From Geojedonia litorea (lineage in GTDB: Bacteria; Bacteroidota; Bacteroidia; Flavobacteriales; Flavobacteriaceae): a DNA stretch of 64,000 nucleotides. This document shows positions 9,020 through 18,151 of this stretch, in pieces; position 1 is the first letter of the stretch; every line of letters begins with the position of its first letter. A program made the translations under genes and the position numbers. The notes under the pieces were generated by a model, which had not been told where the DNA came from, made no database searches, and saw nothing but the letters and a program-made list of their open reading frames with translations. The stretch lies in contig NZ_JBHSGP010000014.1 of assembly GCF_042654525.1 (NCBI RefSeq), positions 496,001 to 560,000 of the forward strand, written 5' to 3'.

Positions 9020-9886
9020 TTATCCTCTTCTTTTAAAATAGCCTAATAATTTTCTCACATAACTCTCATCCAATCGACAATCGATTATACCGGCTCCAGA
9101 TTTTTTAAAGCTATCATTGTAATAATCCAACTTCTCTCGATAATACTTTTCATAGTTCATTCGAATTCTTTTTGAACTTGTATTTACAAGTACCAATTCT
9201 CCTGTTTCTTCATCTTGCATTTGAACTACACCTAGATTAGGAATACGTTCTTCCCGTTTATCATAAATTCTAATTCCTGTAACATCATGCTTTCCTGACA
9301 CAATTTTAAGCGTATGTTGATAGTCATCATCCATAAAATCAGAAAGCAAAAACACAATTGCTTTCTTCTTCATCACATTTGATAAAAATTTTAAGGCTTC
9401 GGCGATATTAGTTTTCTTGCTTTTTGGATGGAATTCAATAAGTTCACGAATGATACGCAGAACATGAGATCGTCCTTTTTTCGGTGGAATATAGAGTTCC
9501 ACAACATCTGAAAATAGAATCAATCCAATTTTATCGTTATTCTGTGTTGCTGAAAAAGCTAAAGTTGCGGCAATTTCGGTTACTATTTCGTTTTTAAATT
9601 GTTCGTCGGTTCCAAAAAATTCAGAACCGGAGATGTCTACCATGAGCATCATGGTTAGTTCGCGCTCTTCTTCAAAAACTTTTACGTAAGGTTCGCTGTA
9701 TCGTGCGGTAACATTCCAATCAATAGTTCGAACATCATCACCAAATTGATACTGTCTTACTTCACTAAACGTCATACCTCTACCTTTAAAGGTGGAGTGG
9801 TATTCGCCACCAAAAATATGATCAGACAATCGGCGTGTCTTAATCTCTATTTTTCGTACTTTTTTTAGTAATTCTTTAGTATCCAT
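9020..9886 (-). CDS. DUF58 domain protein of the MoxR/Bat operon
   Basis: The 288-aa soluble protein has the DUF58 signature GDDVRTIDWNVTARYSEPYV near residues 49-68 and a VWA-like fold with a MIDAS-type motif MVDISGSEFFGT near residue 82. DUF58 proteins are regular partners of MoxR AAA+ ATPases and probably act as adaptors between the ATPase and the VWA membrane proteins. It follows moxR after 77 nt and precedes the unnamed membrane protein. Length is normal. The exact role is not established in the family. Confidence 0.9.
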   Translation of the reverse strand: MDTKELLKKVRKIEIKTRRLSDHIFGGEYHSTFKGRGMTFSEVRQYQFGDDVRTIDWNVTARYSEPYVKVFEEERELTMMLMVDISGSEFFGTDEQFKNEIVTEIAATLAFSATQNNDKIGLILFSDVVELYIPPKKGRSHVLRIIRELIEFHPKSKKTNIAEALKFLSNVMKKKAIVFLLSDFMDDDYQHTLKIVSGKHDVTGIRIYDKREERIPNLGVVQMQDEETGELVLVNTSSKRIRMNYEKYYREKLDYYNDSFKKSGAGIIDCRLDESYVRKLLGYFKRRG

Positions 9887-9959
9887 TTTTCAATTGTCTA
9901 TTGAATATTTTTATTGATTAATTATAACTTAATAATCAATTATCCTTTTTTCAATTGTC
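9886..9959. repeat. Short repeats between moxR and the DUF58 gene
   Basis: The 13-mer TTTTTCAATTGTC occurs at 9886-9898 and again at 9947-9959. Between them lies an inverted repeat, ATTGATTA at 9913-9920 and TAATCAAT at 9933-9940. It may be an internal regulatory or RNA-processing site of the operon, or just A/T-rich drift. Confidence 0.4.
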
Positions 9960-9963
9960 AATT

Positions 9964-10968
9964 TTAAGGTACTTCTATTTCGTTTACGATTTTGTTAATG
10001 ATATCTTCGGAAGTGACATTCTCGGCTTCGGCCTCGTAAGTAATCCCAATTCTATGACGAAGTACATCGTGAACTACAGCACGAACGTCTTCTGGAATTA
10101 CATAACCACGTCGTCTAATAAATGCGTAACATTTAGCGGCCAACGCTAAATTGATACTACCACGAGGTGATGCTCCAAAAGAAATTAATGGCTTTAAATC
10201 GGCTAGCTTATATTTCTCGGGATATCTTGTAGCGAATACAATATCTAGAATATATTTTTCAATTTTCTCATCCATATATACCTCTCTAACCACTTTTTGG
10301 GCCTTGAGAATTTGTTCTACAGAGACTACAGGGTTTACTTTATCGTAAGCTCCTTTTAAATTGGCACGCATAATAAGCTGTTCCTCATCCATTTTAGGAT
10401 AGTCAATCACCGTTTTTAGCATGAACCTATCCACCTGTGCTTCAGGCAAAGGGTAAGTTCCTTCTTGCTCAACAGGGTTTTGAGTAGCCATAACCAAAAA
10501 AGGCTTGTCTAGAATAAAGGTTTCATCACCTATAGTTACTTGCTTCTCTTGCATGGCCTCAAGCAATGCCGATTGAACTTTAGCAGGTGCACGATTTATC
10601 TCATCGGCGAGTACAAAATTGGCAAAAATAGGACCTTTCTTAATTGAAAAGTCATTAAGTTTCATATTATAAATCATTGTACCAACTACATCAGCTGGTA
10701 ACAAATCGGGTGTAAATTGAATACGACTAAAACTCCCATCAACGGCTTGTGATAAGGTATTAATAGCTAATGTTTTTGCAAGTCCTGGAACTCCTTCAAG
10801 TAAAATATGACCTTGTCCTAAAAGGCCAATAAGTAAGCGCTCAACCATATGCTTTTGGCCAGTGATTACCTTATTCATTTCTAACGTCAGCAAATCAACA
10901 AAAGCGCTCTCTTTTTCTATCTTTTCATTAATGGTCTTAATATCAATTGTAGCTGTTTCTTCCATCAT
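9964..10968 (-). CDS. moxR: MoxR-family AAA+ ATPase
   Basis: The protein (334 aa from the Met at 10968, or one residue shorter from the next Met at 10965) is a MoxR ATPase. It shows Walker A GVPGLAKT, Walker B LADEINRAPAKVQSALLEAM and the sensor region ATQNPVEQEGTYPLPEAQ. A longer frame to 11019 adds a segment rich in Cys/Ser that does not look like the family, so I reject it. MoxR proteins act as chaperone-like ATPases that work with DUF58 and VWA proteins. It is the first gene of the bat operon, and 19-bp direct repeats lie about 80-120 nt upstream. Confidence 0.93.
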   Translation of the reverse strand: MMEETATIDIKTINEKIEKESAFVDLLTLEMNKVITGQKHMVERLLIGLLGQGHILLEGVPGLAKTLAINTLSQAVDGSFSRIQFTPDLLPADVVGTMIYNMKLNDFSIKKGPIFANFVLADEINRAPAKVQSALLEAMQEKQVTIGDETFILDKPFLVMATQNPVEQEGTYPLPEAQVDRFMLKTVIDYPKMDEEQLIMRANLKGAYDKVNPVVSVEQILKAQKVVREVYMDEKIEKYILDIVFATRYPEKYKLADLKPLISFGASPRGSINLALAAKCYAFIRRRGYVIPEDVRAVVHDVLRHRIGITYEAEAENVTSEDIINKIVNEIEVP

Positions 10969-11043
10969 ATTAATTAGTTTTAAAAGCCCGAATATACTGT
11001 GCTTATTTGAGCATTGCAAATTGTTAAAATTTTTATTGTAACG

Positions 11044-11085
11044 CTGTTAATGATTGGTTAAACTTACTGTTAACGATTGGTTAAA
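11044..11085. repeat. 19-bp direct repeat upstream of moxR
   Basis: CTGTTAATGATTGGTTAAA at 11044-11062 is repeated as CTGTTAACGATTGGTTAAA at 11067-11085, with one mismatch and a 23-bp period, so the copies lie roughly two helical turns apart. It stands between the terminator of the DUF4382 gene and moxR. A pair of binding sites for a regulator of the bat operon is possible; no such regulator is known to me. Confidence 0.55.
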
Positions 11086-11115
11086 TAAAAAGGGGGGCAC
11101 AATTGTGCCCCCCTT
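11080..11115 (-). terminator. Intrinsic terminator of the DUF4382 gene
   Basis: A perfect 26-bp palindrome occupies 11090-11115, with arms AAGGGGGGCAC and GTGCCCCCCTT around AATT. Read on the minus strand it is followed by TTTATTTAA, giving a G/C-rich stem with a U-rich tail just after the gene ending at 11146. Confidence 0.85.
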
Positions 11116-11145
11116 AAATTTATACTAGACTTTTTTTGTCAAAAA

Positions 11146-12201
11146 TTATGGCTGTGGATTAATCTCCATTAAGTCTAAAGTTTCTCCAGAAATTACAGTC
11201 GCTTCTATCGTTGCAAAAGTTAAAGTAGTATCTACTGGTGTAATTGTAACGGTATAGGTACCTGGAGGAATGTTTTCTAATAAGAATACGCCATTCGCAT
11301 CAGTATCAGCCGAAATAACTTCAGTCCCAACTGTTACTGAAACCGTAGCTGCAACAGCTGCACCAGCATTTAAAATTGTACCTGTTATAGCGCCATTCAT
11401 TTGAAGCTCTATAGTTCCTATATCTGTAATTTGACCATTCACGACCTCAACACTAACTACTTGAGTAAGATATCCTGATTCTGGATCTGGAGTAATAGTG
11501 AGGTCATAAGTGCCTTCTGGTATACCATAAAGCATAAACACACCACCTTCACCAGTCATTGTAGAATAGGTTTCCCCATTAACTTCAGCAGAAATCATTG
11601 TATCAACATCAGCCGGAGATATAGCTCCTTGAACAATACCAGATGCGAACTCTAAACTTGCATAAATAACAGGTTTTAAAATAATATTATCAGAATTACC
11701 CGCATCTACAATAGATTTATCAACATCAAAATCTAATACAAAACTGTAAAGGAAGCCAGCTTCTAAAGTTTGATTTACTTTAAGTTTTAACCCTGATTGT
11801 TGTGCACTTGGTGTTTTTAAGTCATACTGAACATCATCTTTTACTACATAATTGTTTTCACCAAGAACTAATCTAATTTGACTTAATTCACCAGCAAGAA
11901 CTTCGTAATCCTGTACCAAAACAGCATTTTGCCCTCCAGTTAATTCCAATAAATCGTAAGAACCTCCTGTGGCTCCAACACTTTCCCAACCACCTTCATC
12001 TTCGCTGTCGTCATTCATTTTAATCATAACATCAATAACTTCAACAACTACCTTATCATAGTCACCTGGTCCATCAACCAACTTTATGGTGATACTTGCT
12101 GGTTCTCCGTTTGAAGGTCCATTTGAGTCGTCATTACAGTTATAAAATGTGAGTAAAATGAGAGATAAAAAGAATAGGTTTAGTTTTTTGAACGTTTTCA
12201 T
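11146..12201 (-). CDS. DUF4382 lipoprotein with carboxypeptidase-regulatory-like repeats
   Basis: The 351-aa protein begins with a signal peptide and lipobox (LILLTFYNC, Cys22). Residues about 35-185 match the DUF4382 pattern, opening ITIKLVDGPGDYDKVVVEVI. Two beta-sandwich repeats of the carboxypeptidase-regulatory type follow, ending in MLYGIPEGTYDLTITPD and LLENIPPGTYTVTITPV. It is probably an outer-membrane or surface lipoprotein; a binding or adhesion role is only a guess. It is a single-gene unit with a strong terminator after it. A and T dominate the 219 bp upstream, where I see no clear promoter. Confidence 0.85.
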   Translation of the reverse strand: MKTFKKLNLFFLSLILLTFYNCNDDSNGPSNGEPASITIKLVDGPGDYDKVVVEVIDVMIKMNDDSEDEGGWESVGATGGSYDLLELTGGQNAVLVQDYEVLAGELSQIRLVLGENNYVVKDDVQYDLKTPSAQQSGLKLKVNQTLEAGFLYSFVLDFDVDKSIVDAGNSDNIILKPVIYASLEFASGIVQGAISPADVDTMISAEVNGETYSTMTGEGGVFMLYGIPEGTYDLTITPDPESGYLTQVVSVEVVNGQITDIGTIELQMNGAITGTILNAGAAVAATVSVTVGTEVISADTDANGVFLLENIPPGTYTVTITPVDTTLTFATIEATVISGETLDLMEINPQP

Positions 12202-12420
12202 AAAATTTTCGTTTTTAAATTCGGTTTGTAGAGTATATACGGCTACATTCCTGTTTTAGATTATATAGAGACAATATTTACAATTTAAAAACCGTGAGGC
12301 GTTAAATAAAGCCTATACAATAATCGATTTTAATTATTAAAAACAATTATACCATTTTCAATAGGTTTTAAGTAATTTTATACGCAAATCGCATAAAAAC
12401 CATTATAAACTGCAACTACT

Positions 12421-13284
12421 TTGAATTATTCTAGAATTATTTCCGGCACAATGACCTGGGGCCAATGGGGTAAGAATTTCTCTAAAAAGGAGATGATTGA
12501 ACTTATGAACCATTGTATTGAACTAGGTATTACCACTTTTGATCACGCCGATATTTATGGGGGATATACAACTGAAGCTGACTTTGGTAAAGCTTTTTCT
12601 GAAAGTTCTATAAAAAGGGAAGCTATTCAACTAATAAGCAAATGTGGTATCCAGTATTTATGTGAAAATCGAAATAACAAAATCAAACATTACAACTATT
12701 CAAGTGATTATATTATTTGGTCTGCTGAAACATCCCTCAAGAATTTAAAGACTGACTATTTGGATCTATTTTTATTACATAGGCCTAGTCCGTTAATGCA
12801 TCCCAATGAGGTTTCAAAGGCAATATCTAAATTAAAACAAGATGGAAAGATAAAAGCTTTTGGCGTTTCAAACTTTACACCCGCCCAAGTGGATTTAATT
12901 TCATCCCAAAGTAATATTGAGGTTAATCAAATAGAGTGTTCAATTACACAACATAAGGCTATGTTTGATGGTACTCTAGATCAAATGATTCAAAAAAACA
13001 TAACTCCAATGGCATGGTCTCCACTTGGATCCATATTCAAAGATAATTCTGAGCAAACCCAAAGAATCAAAGTACAATTAGAAGATTTAACAACTGCTTA
13101 TGATGCCACCATAGATCAACTTATTTTAGCTTGGCTATTAAAACACCCTTCCACTATTCATCCTGTAATAGGAACTACTGATAAAACACGCATTTCTAAT
13201 GCGGTTAAAGCCTTGAATATTAACCTTGATCTTGAAGATTGGTTTTTAATTTTAACAGCCAGTCAAGGACATAAAGTACCATAA
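12421..13284 (+). CDS. Aldo/keto reductase (YdhF type), TTG start
   Basis: The 287-aa protein is an NAD(P)H-dependent oxidoreductase of the aldo/keto reductase family. It shows the Asp/Tyr region TFDHADIYGGYTTEADFG near residues 39-56, LFLLHRPSP near 116-124 and the cofactor-site region HPVIGTTDKTRI near the C-terminus. No ATG lies at the expected start. The TTG at 12421 gives an N-terminus MNYSRIISGTMTWG that fits family members, while the next ATG (12451) would cut into the first beta strand. The next gene, an SDR, follows after 11 nt, so the two form an operon. Substrate is unknown. Confidence 0.88.
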   Translation: MNYSRIISGTMTWGQWGKNFSKKEMIELMNHCIELGITTFDHADIYGGYTTEADFGKAFSESSIKREAIQLISKCGIQYLCENRNNKIKHYNYSSDYIIWSAETSLKNLKTDYLDLFLLHRPSPLMHPNEVSKAISKLKQDGKIKAFGVSNFTPAQVDLISSQSNIEVNQIECSITQHKAMFDGTLDQMIQKNITPMAWSPLGSIFKDNSEQTQRIKVQLEDLTTAYDATIDQLILAWLLKHPSTIHPVIGTTDKTRISNAVKALNINLDLEDWFLILTASQGHKVP

Positions 13285-13295
13285 TATTGAAAAAC

Positions 13296-14051
13296 ATGAG
13301 CAATACAACGGCGTTAATTACTGGAGCAACTAGCGGTATAGGAAAAGCTACGGCAATTGAATTTGCCAAATACGGCATTAATCTTATTTTGTGTGGCAGA
13401 CGTCAAGAACGTCTTGACCAGCTTAAAAAAGAGTTGAGCCCACAAACCAATATTCATACCTTAACTTTTGATGTACGTGACAAAACTGGAACTACAAAAG
13501 CTATTCAATCCTTACCAAAACCATTTAGTGCCATAGATATTCTTATAAATAATGCAGGAAATGCACACGGATTGGATCCGATCCAAAATGGTGATTTGGA
13601 TGATTGGGATGCTATGATGGACATAAATGTGAAAGGCTTGCTTTATGTAAGTAAGGCTGTAATTCCGCAAATGGTAGAACGAAAATCTGGTCACATTATA
13701 AACATTGGCTCATCGGCTGGTAAAGAAGTATACCCAAAAGGCAATGTTTACTGCGGAAGCAAACATGCTGTACTTGCAATTACTGAAGGTATGCGTATTG
13801 ATTTAAATCCTTTTGGTATTAAAGTGAGCGCCATCAATCCCGGATTGGTAGAAACCGAATTTTCTAAGGTACGTTTTAAAGGAGATGCAATTGCCGACTC
13901 TGTGTATAAAGGTTTTAAAGCGCTTCAGGCTGAAGATATTGCTGATATCATATACTTTACAATTTCTCGACCCGCTCATGTAAACATTGCCGACTTGCTG
14001 GTATTCCCTACAGCGCAAGCCAATAGTACAACCGTTAAGAAAGAATTGTAA
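13296..14051 (+). CDS. Short-chain dehydrogenase/reductase (YdfG-like)
   Basis: The 251-aa protein from ATG 13296 has the classical SDR features: the cofactor motif TGATSGIGKA, NNAG, the catalytic serine in IGSSAG and YCGSKHA giving Tyr-x-x-x-Lys. Overall it resembles YdfG-type enzymes that oxidise 3-hydroxy acids such as L-allo-threonine or serine. An in-frame TTG at 13287 would add three residues but is less likely than the ATG. It is cotranscribed with the aldo/keto reductase, and the AlbA_2 gene follows after 30 nt. The substrate cannot be read from sequence. Confidence 0.9.
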   Translation: MSNTTALITGATSGIGKATAIEFAKYGINLILCGRRQERLDQLKKELSPQTNIHTLTFDVRDKTGTTKAIQSLPKPFSAIDILINNAGNAHGLDPIQNGDLDDWDAMMDINVKGLLYVSKAVIPQMVERKSGHIINIGSSAGKEVYPKGNVYCGSKHAVLAITEGMRIDLNPFGIKVSAINPGLVETEFSKVRFKGDAIADSVYKGFKALQAEDIADIIYFTISRPAHVNIADLLVFPTAQANSTTVKKEL

Positions 14052-14081
14052 TTAAATGACTGAATTGACTCATTTTTAACC

Positions 14082-15215
14082 ATGATTAATAAACGCCTAC
14101 TTATTAAAAGCCTTCTTGCTCACAACGATGAGAACAGCTTTTATGATAAAAAGCGTAAAATTGATATTAGTGAAAAAGAAGGGAAAGCTAAGCTTCTAAA
14201 GCACATCTGTGCGCTGTCTAACAGCAACCCTAAAAACAACTCCTATATAGTTATTGGTGTTGAAGATGCCGACAATGCTATAATTGGTGTTGATTTCTTT
14301 GATGACAGTAAAATTCAAAATTTAATAAATGCCTACCTAACAAATCCTCCTATAGTACAATACGAAAATATTTCTTTCCCGCATTTACCTGATAACAAAG
14401 TTGTTGGTTTGGTCACAATTAGACCGATCAATAAAATTACGTCATTAAGAAAAAACATTTGGAAATACTATGGAGGCTCGGTGTTTTTTAGAGATGGAAG
14501 CATGAGCATGCCAAAGGTTTTTGATATTGAAATCAAGGATGTCAATTCAAAAATTGTGGAAGCAATTGAAAATCATGCCCAAAATAATATTGAATATACT
14601 TTAGACGGTGTGTTTGATTTCATGAACAAGCGTAAAGATTTTAACCCTCAATACAAAGTATTTAAAGAATATTTTGTGCTCTGCTGGTCTGGTCAAAAAA
14701 AGTTTGTAAAAGACAAAACCTACTATTCTCGAGTAGATATTGAATTGGTTAATGAGCAAGTGCGTTTATTCTTTTCAACATTAGATGAAGTTTCCATTTC
14801 ATATGATGATGATCATTTTAAGATTATTGAATACGTGAATTTAGGATTACAAAATTCGTTCAAATATTATCCGTTAGAAGAAACCATTATTCATTTTAAC
14901 AACAATGTAAATTATCAAATAGAAACCAATTTAATTTTTGAACCTCCACAATATGATAAACGCATATTGCATCATATCTACAACGCCAATAACGCCATAG
15001 TTGACAAACTTACTAAAGGATTAAGTCTTACTAAAGCTGAAGAAGACGATCTTAAAAATTTACCAGTCACCTATCTAATTTGTTATTTGAATCTGTTTCA
15101 TGAAGCTATAGATAAGCTTAATGAAGTAAAACCCATCCTACGAAATTATAGTGACGAACTCAATATTATTTTAAAAGAAACTTACCGTATTTTAAGAAAA
15201 GTTAAATATAGTTAA
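14082..15215 (+). CDS. AlbA_2 (Schlafen-type) domain protein
   Basis: The 377-aa protein opens with an AlbA_2/Schlafen-like domain: ISEKEGKAKLLKHICALSNS (about residues 25-44), then SYIVIGVEDADNAIIGVDF and a further strand segment VVGLVTIRPI. The C-terminal 240 residues are mostly helical, without a motif I recognise. AlbA_2 proteins are often annotated as ATP-binding or transcriptional regulators; some Schlafen relatives act on RNA or in defence, but nothing here proves that. It is the last gene of the aldo/keto reductase-SDR unit and is followed by an intrinsic terminator. The small distance (30 nt) suggests cotranscription. Confidence 0.7.
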   Translation: MINKRLLIKSLLAHNDENSFYDKKRKIDISEKEGKAKLLKHICALSNSNPKNNSYIVIGVEDADNAIIGVDFFDDSKIQNLINAYLTNPPIVQYENISFPHLPDNKVVGLVTIRPINKITSLRKNIWKYYGGSVFFRDGSMSMPKVFDIEIKDVNSKIVEAIENHAQNNIEYTLDGVFDFMNKRKDFNPQYKVFKEYFVLCWSGQKKFVKDKTYYSRVDIELVNEQVRLFFSTLDEVSISYDDDHFKIIEYVNLGLQNSFKYYPLEETIIHFNNNVNYQIETNLIFEPPQYDKRILHHIYNANNAIVDKLTKGLSLTKAEEDDLKNLPVTYLICYLNLFHEAIDKLNEVKPILRNYSDELNIILKETYRILRKVKYS

Positions 15216-15320
15216 GCGGCATTTTTACCAACTACACACAATTTTATACCACTTATAGTTTTTTGATGAAATGTAGCATTTTATTTGCGAAATTAGTACT
15301 GCTATTAATCAAAACCTACC

Positions 15321-15366
15321 AAACCTTGCTACTGTTTAGTTCGCTAAACTTTAGACAAGGTTTTTA
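15321..15366 (+). terminator. Intrinsic terminator after the AlbA_2 gene
   Basis: The outer stem is AAACCTTG (15321-15328) with CAAGGTTT (15356-15363). Inside is a second stem GTTTAG/CTAAAC closed by a TTCG tetraloop (15334-15349). TTTTTAG runs from the stem, giving a U-tail on the plus strand. Confidence 0.75.
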
Positions 15367-15378
15367 GTTTACTACAGT

Positions 15379-16932
15379 TTATAAATCAAATTTAATGCCT
15401 TGAGCCAATGGCAGTTCGGTTGTATAATTAATGGTATTGGTTTGACGTCTCATATAAACTTTCCAAGCATCAGATCCTGACTCGCGTCCACCTCCAGTTT
15501 CCTTTTCGCCACCAAAAGCACCTCCAATTTCGGCTCCAGAAGTTCCAATATTAACATTCGCAATACCACAATCAGAGCCTGCAACAGATAGGAAACGCTC
15601 GGCCTCACGTAAGTTATTCGTCATAATGGCCGATGATAAACCTTGAGCGACTTCATTTTGAATATCGATGGCATTTTCAACATCTCCTGAATACTTTAAT
15701 AAATAAAGCACTGGAGCAAAGGTTTCATGCTGCACAATTTCAAAATGCGGCTGTGCTTCGGCAATTGCCGGTTTTACATAACAACCACTTTCAAAACCTT
15801 CACCAGAAAGTACGCCTCCTTCAACTACAATTTTACCACCTTCTTCAACTACTTTAGTTAAAGCATTTTGATACATTTTAACCGCATCTGTATCAATTAA
15901 TGGGCCAACATGGTTGTTCTCATCAAGCGGATTACCAATTCGCAGTTGTCCATAAGCATCAACAATAGCATTTTTTACTTTGTCGTAAATGCTTTCATGA
16001 ATAATTAAACGTCGTGTAGAAGTACAGCGTTGTCCGCAAGTACCAACGGCACCAAAAACAGCACCAATAACAGTCATTTTAATATCGGCATCAGGAGTGA
16101 CTATAATGGCATTGTTGCCCCCTAGTTCCAATAAAGATTTGCCCAATCTTCCTGCAACTTCTTGAGCAACAATTTTACCCATTCTGGTTGATCCGGTTGC
16201 AGAAATCAATGGTACTCGTTTATCTTTAGTCATAAACTCCCCAACTTTGTAATCGCCATTTATCAAGCAAGAAATTCCTTCTGGTAAATTATTAGCTGCA
16301 AATACTTCTGCAGCAATATTTTGGCAGGCAATACCACACAATGGTGTTTTTTCTGAAGGTTTCCAAACACAAACATCTCCGCAAATCCAAGCCAAAGCCG
16401 TATTCCAAGCCCAAACAGCAACAGGAAAATTAAATGCCGAAATAATCCCTACCACACCCAAAGAATGGTACTGCTCATACATTCTATGCCCTGGACGTTC
16501 AGAGTGCATTGTGAGTCCGTGTAACTGCCTCGATAATCCCACTGCAAAATCACAGATGTCAATCATTTCCTGAACTTCACCAAGACCTTCCTGATAGCTT
16601 TTACCCATTTCGTAAGACACCAATTTGCCAAGAGCCTCTTTCTTTTCTCGTAGTTTATCACCAAACTGTCGTACAATTTCACCACGCTGTGGAGCTGGCA
16701 TTGTTCTCCAAGTTTTAAATGCAGAAGTTGCAGCTTCCATAACCCTACTATAATCGTCCTTGGTAGTTGATTTTACCTTGCCAATTAATTGACCATCTAC
16801 TGGCGAAAAACTTTCAAGAACTTCTCCATTTGAAAACCAATTAGAACCTGTTGAAGTTCCCTGATTAATAGATTGAACACCTAAAGTTTTTAAAGCCTTT
16901 TCTATTCCGAAATTATCAATAACGACCTGCAT
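15379..16932 (-). CDS. Aldehyde dehydrogenase, ALDH7 / aminoadipate-semialdehyde dehydrogenase type
   Basis: I start at the Met at 16932 (517 aa); an upstream Met at 16971 adds thirteen residues that would overlap the probable promoter. The family motifs are ATGSTRMGKIV, LELGGNNAIIV and the catalytic cysteine region VGTCGQRCTSTRRLI. The ELGGNNA variant and the length point to the ALDH7 group, which oxidises alpha-aminoadipic semialdehyde in lysine breakdown. This substrate call is inference from family. The gene stands alone, converging with the AlbA_2 gene. Confidence 0.88.
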   Translation of the reverse strand: MQVVIDNFGIEKALKTLGVQSINQGTSTGSNWFSNGEVLESFSPVDGQLIGKVKSTTKDDYSRVMEAATSAFKTWRTMPAPQRGEIVRQFGDKLREKKEALGKLVSYEMGKSYQEGLGEVQEMIDICDFAVGLSRQLHGLTMHSERPGHRMYEQYHSLGVVGIISAFNFPVAVWAWNTALAWICGDVCVWKPSEKTPLCGIACQNIAAEVFAANNLPEGISCLINGDYKVGEFMTKDKRVPLISATGSTRMGKIVAQEVAGRLGKSLLELGGNNAIIVTPDADIKMTVIGAVFGAVGTCGQRCTSTRRLIIHESIYDKVKNAIVDAYGQLRIGNPLDENNHVGPLIDTDAVKMYQNALTKVVEEGGKIVVEGGVLSGEGFESGCYVKPAIAEAQPHFEIVQHETFAPVLYLLKYSGDVENAIDIQNEVAQGLSSAIMTNNLREAERFLSVAGSDCGIANVNIGTSGAEIGGAFGGEKETGGGRESGSDAWKVYMRRQTNTINYTTELPLAQGIKFDL

Positions 16933-16968
16933 ATTTATATATTTTTTGCGAATTATTAAATTTTGAGG

Positions 16969-17003
16969 CAAAGGTACTAATAAATTGTCGCTTTTGTGTC
17001 AAA
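16969..17003 (-). promoter_or_regulatory. Candidate promoter of the aldehyde dehydrogenase gene
   Basis: On the minus strand TTTG (17003-17000) is followed after 23 nt by TACCTTTG (16976-16969), matching the Bacteroidota pattern TTTG / TAnnTTTG at the long end of the spacing range. Transcription would begin about 30 nt before the ATG at 16932, which supports that start. Confidence 0.55.
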
Positions 17004-17055
17004 CTTAATTTGCAAATAGTGTAACTTTAATGCTGAATTAAATCATAATTAAACA

Positions 17056-18132
17056 ATGAAAAAACTTTCCCTTCTGCTTCTACTTTCTTTAGCGTTGTTT
17101 TCATGTAAAAATGAAAAAGAACTTACAGCCATGTCTGATAATAAGACAAAAGCCAGTGATAGTGCTGCACTAAAAGCAAATGATTTTGCCATTATTATAC
17201 ACGGAGGTGCTGGCACCATCCTAAAGAAAAATATGACTCCCGAAATGGAAGCTGCTTATAAAGCTACTTTAGAAGAGGCCATTCGTGTTGGCTATACCAT
17301 TTTAAAAAATGGAGGCAGCAGCCTAGATGCAGTAGAAAAAACCATCAATGTCATGGAAGATTCTCCATTATTTAATGCTGGTAAAGGTGCGGTATTCACA
17401 AATGAAGGAACCAACGAACTAGATGCTTCCATAATGGATGGCAAAACGCGCAATGCCGGAGCGTCTGCAGGAACTACAACCGTGAGAAATCCTATTAACT
17501 TGGCTAGGGCTGTCATGGAGCGTTCTGAGCATGTGATGTTATCTGGGAAAGGTGCAGAAATATTTGCAAAAGAGCAGGGCTTACAACTTGTTGACCAAGG
17601 CTATTTCTATACAGAAAACAGATATAAAGCCTTGCAAAAAATAAAAGATTCTGAAAAAACTGAATTGGATCATGATGACAAACAGGCATTTTACGATCCA
17701 AATATTAAAGATTCTAAATTTGGGACTGTTGGTTGTGCCGCACTCGATAAAAATGGAAATTTAGCCGCTGGAACCTCTACAGGAGGAATGACCAATAAAC
17801 GATGGGGACGAATAGGAGACGCACCTATAATAGGGGCTGGAACTTATGCCAATAATGCCACCTGTGCGGTTTCTAGTACCGGCTGGGGTGAATATTTTAT
17901 TAGAGGTATGGTTGCTTATGATATTTCGGCATTAATGGACTACAAAGGCATAACATTAGAGGCTGCTGCTAAAGAGGTTATTCAATCTAAATTAACTAAT
18001 TTGGGAGGCACAGGAGGTATTGTAGCAGTTGATAAAAACGGCAATTTAGTTGCAGAGTTTAATACCGCTGGGATGTACAGAGCAACAATGAATGACAAAG
18101 GAGAGTTAACTGTAGGAATTTATATAGAGTAA
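17056..18132 (+). CDS. Isoaspartyl peptidase / plant-type L-asparaginase, lipoprotein
   Basis: The 358-aa protein is an N-terminal-nucleophile hydrolase. The catalytic Thr224 lies in DSKFGTVGC, where autocleavage would split the chain into two subunits; GTSTGGMTNK is the following substrate-site motif. An N-terminal signal with lipobox (LSLALFSC, Cys17) indicates export as a lipoprotein, which is common for the Bacteroidota enzyme. It removes N-terminal beta-aspartyl (isoAsp) residues from peptides or hydrolyses asparagine. It begins a run of small plus-strand genes and is followed after 19 nt by a DUF2071 gene. Confidence 0.92.
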   Translation: MKKLSLLLLLSLALFSCKNEKELTAMSDNKTKASDSAALKANDFAIIIHGGAGTILKKNMTPEMEAAYKATLEEAIRVGYTILKNGGSSLDAVEKTINVMEDSPLFNAGKGAVFTNEGTNELDASIMDGKTRNAGASAGTTTVRNPINLARAVMERSEHVMLSGKGAEIFAKEQGLQLVDQGYFYTENRYKALQKIKDSEKTELDHDDKQAFYDPNIKDSKFGTVGCAALDKNGNLAAGTSTGGMTNKRWGRIGDAPIIGAGTYANNATCAVSSTGWGEYFIRGMVAYDISALMDYKGITLEAAAKEVIQSKLTNLGGTGGIVAVDKNGNLVAEFNTAGMYRATMNDKGELTVGIYIE

Positions 18133-18151
18133 CCAATAATCGATATTTATC

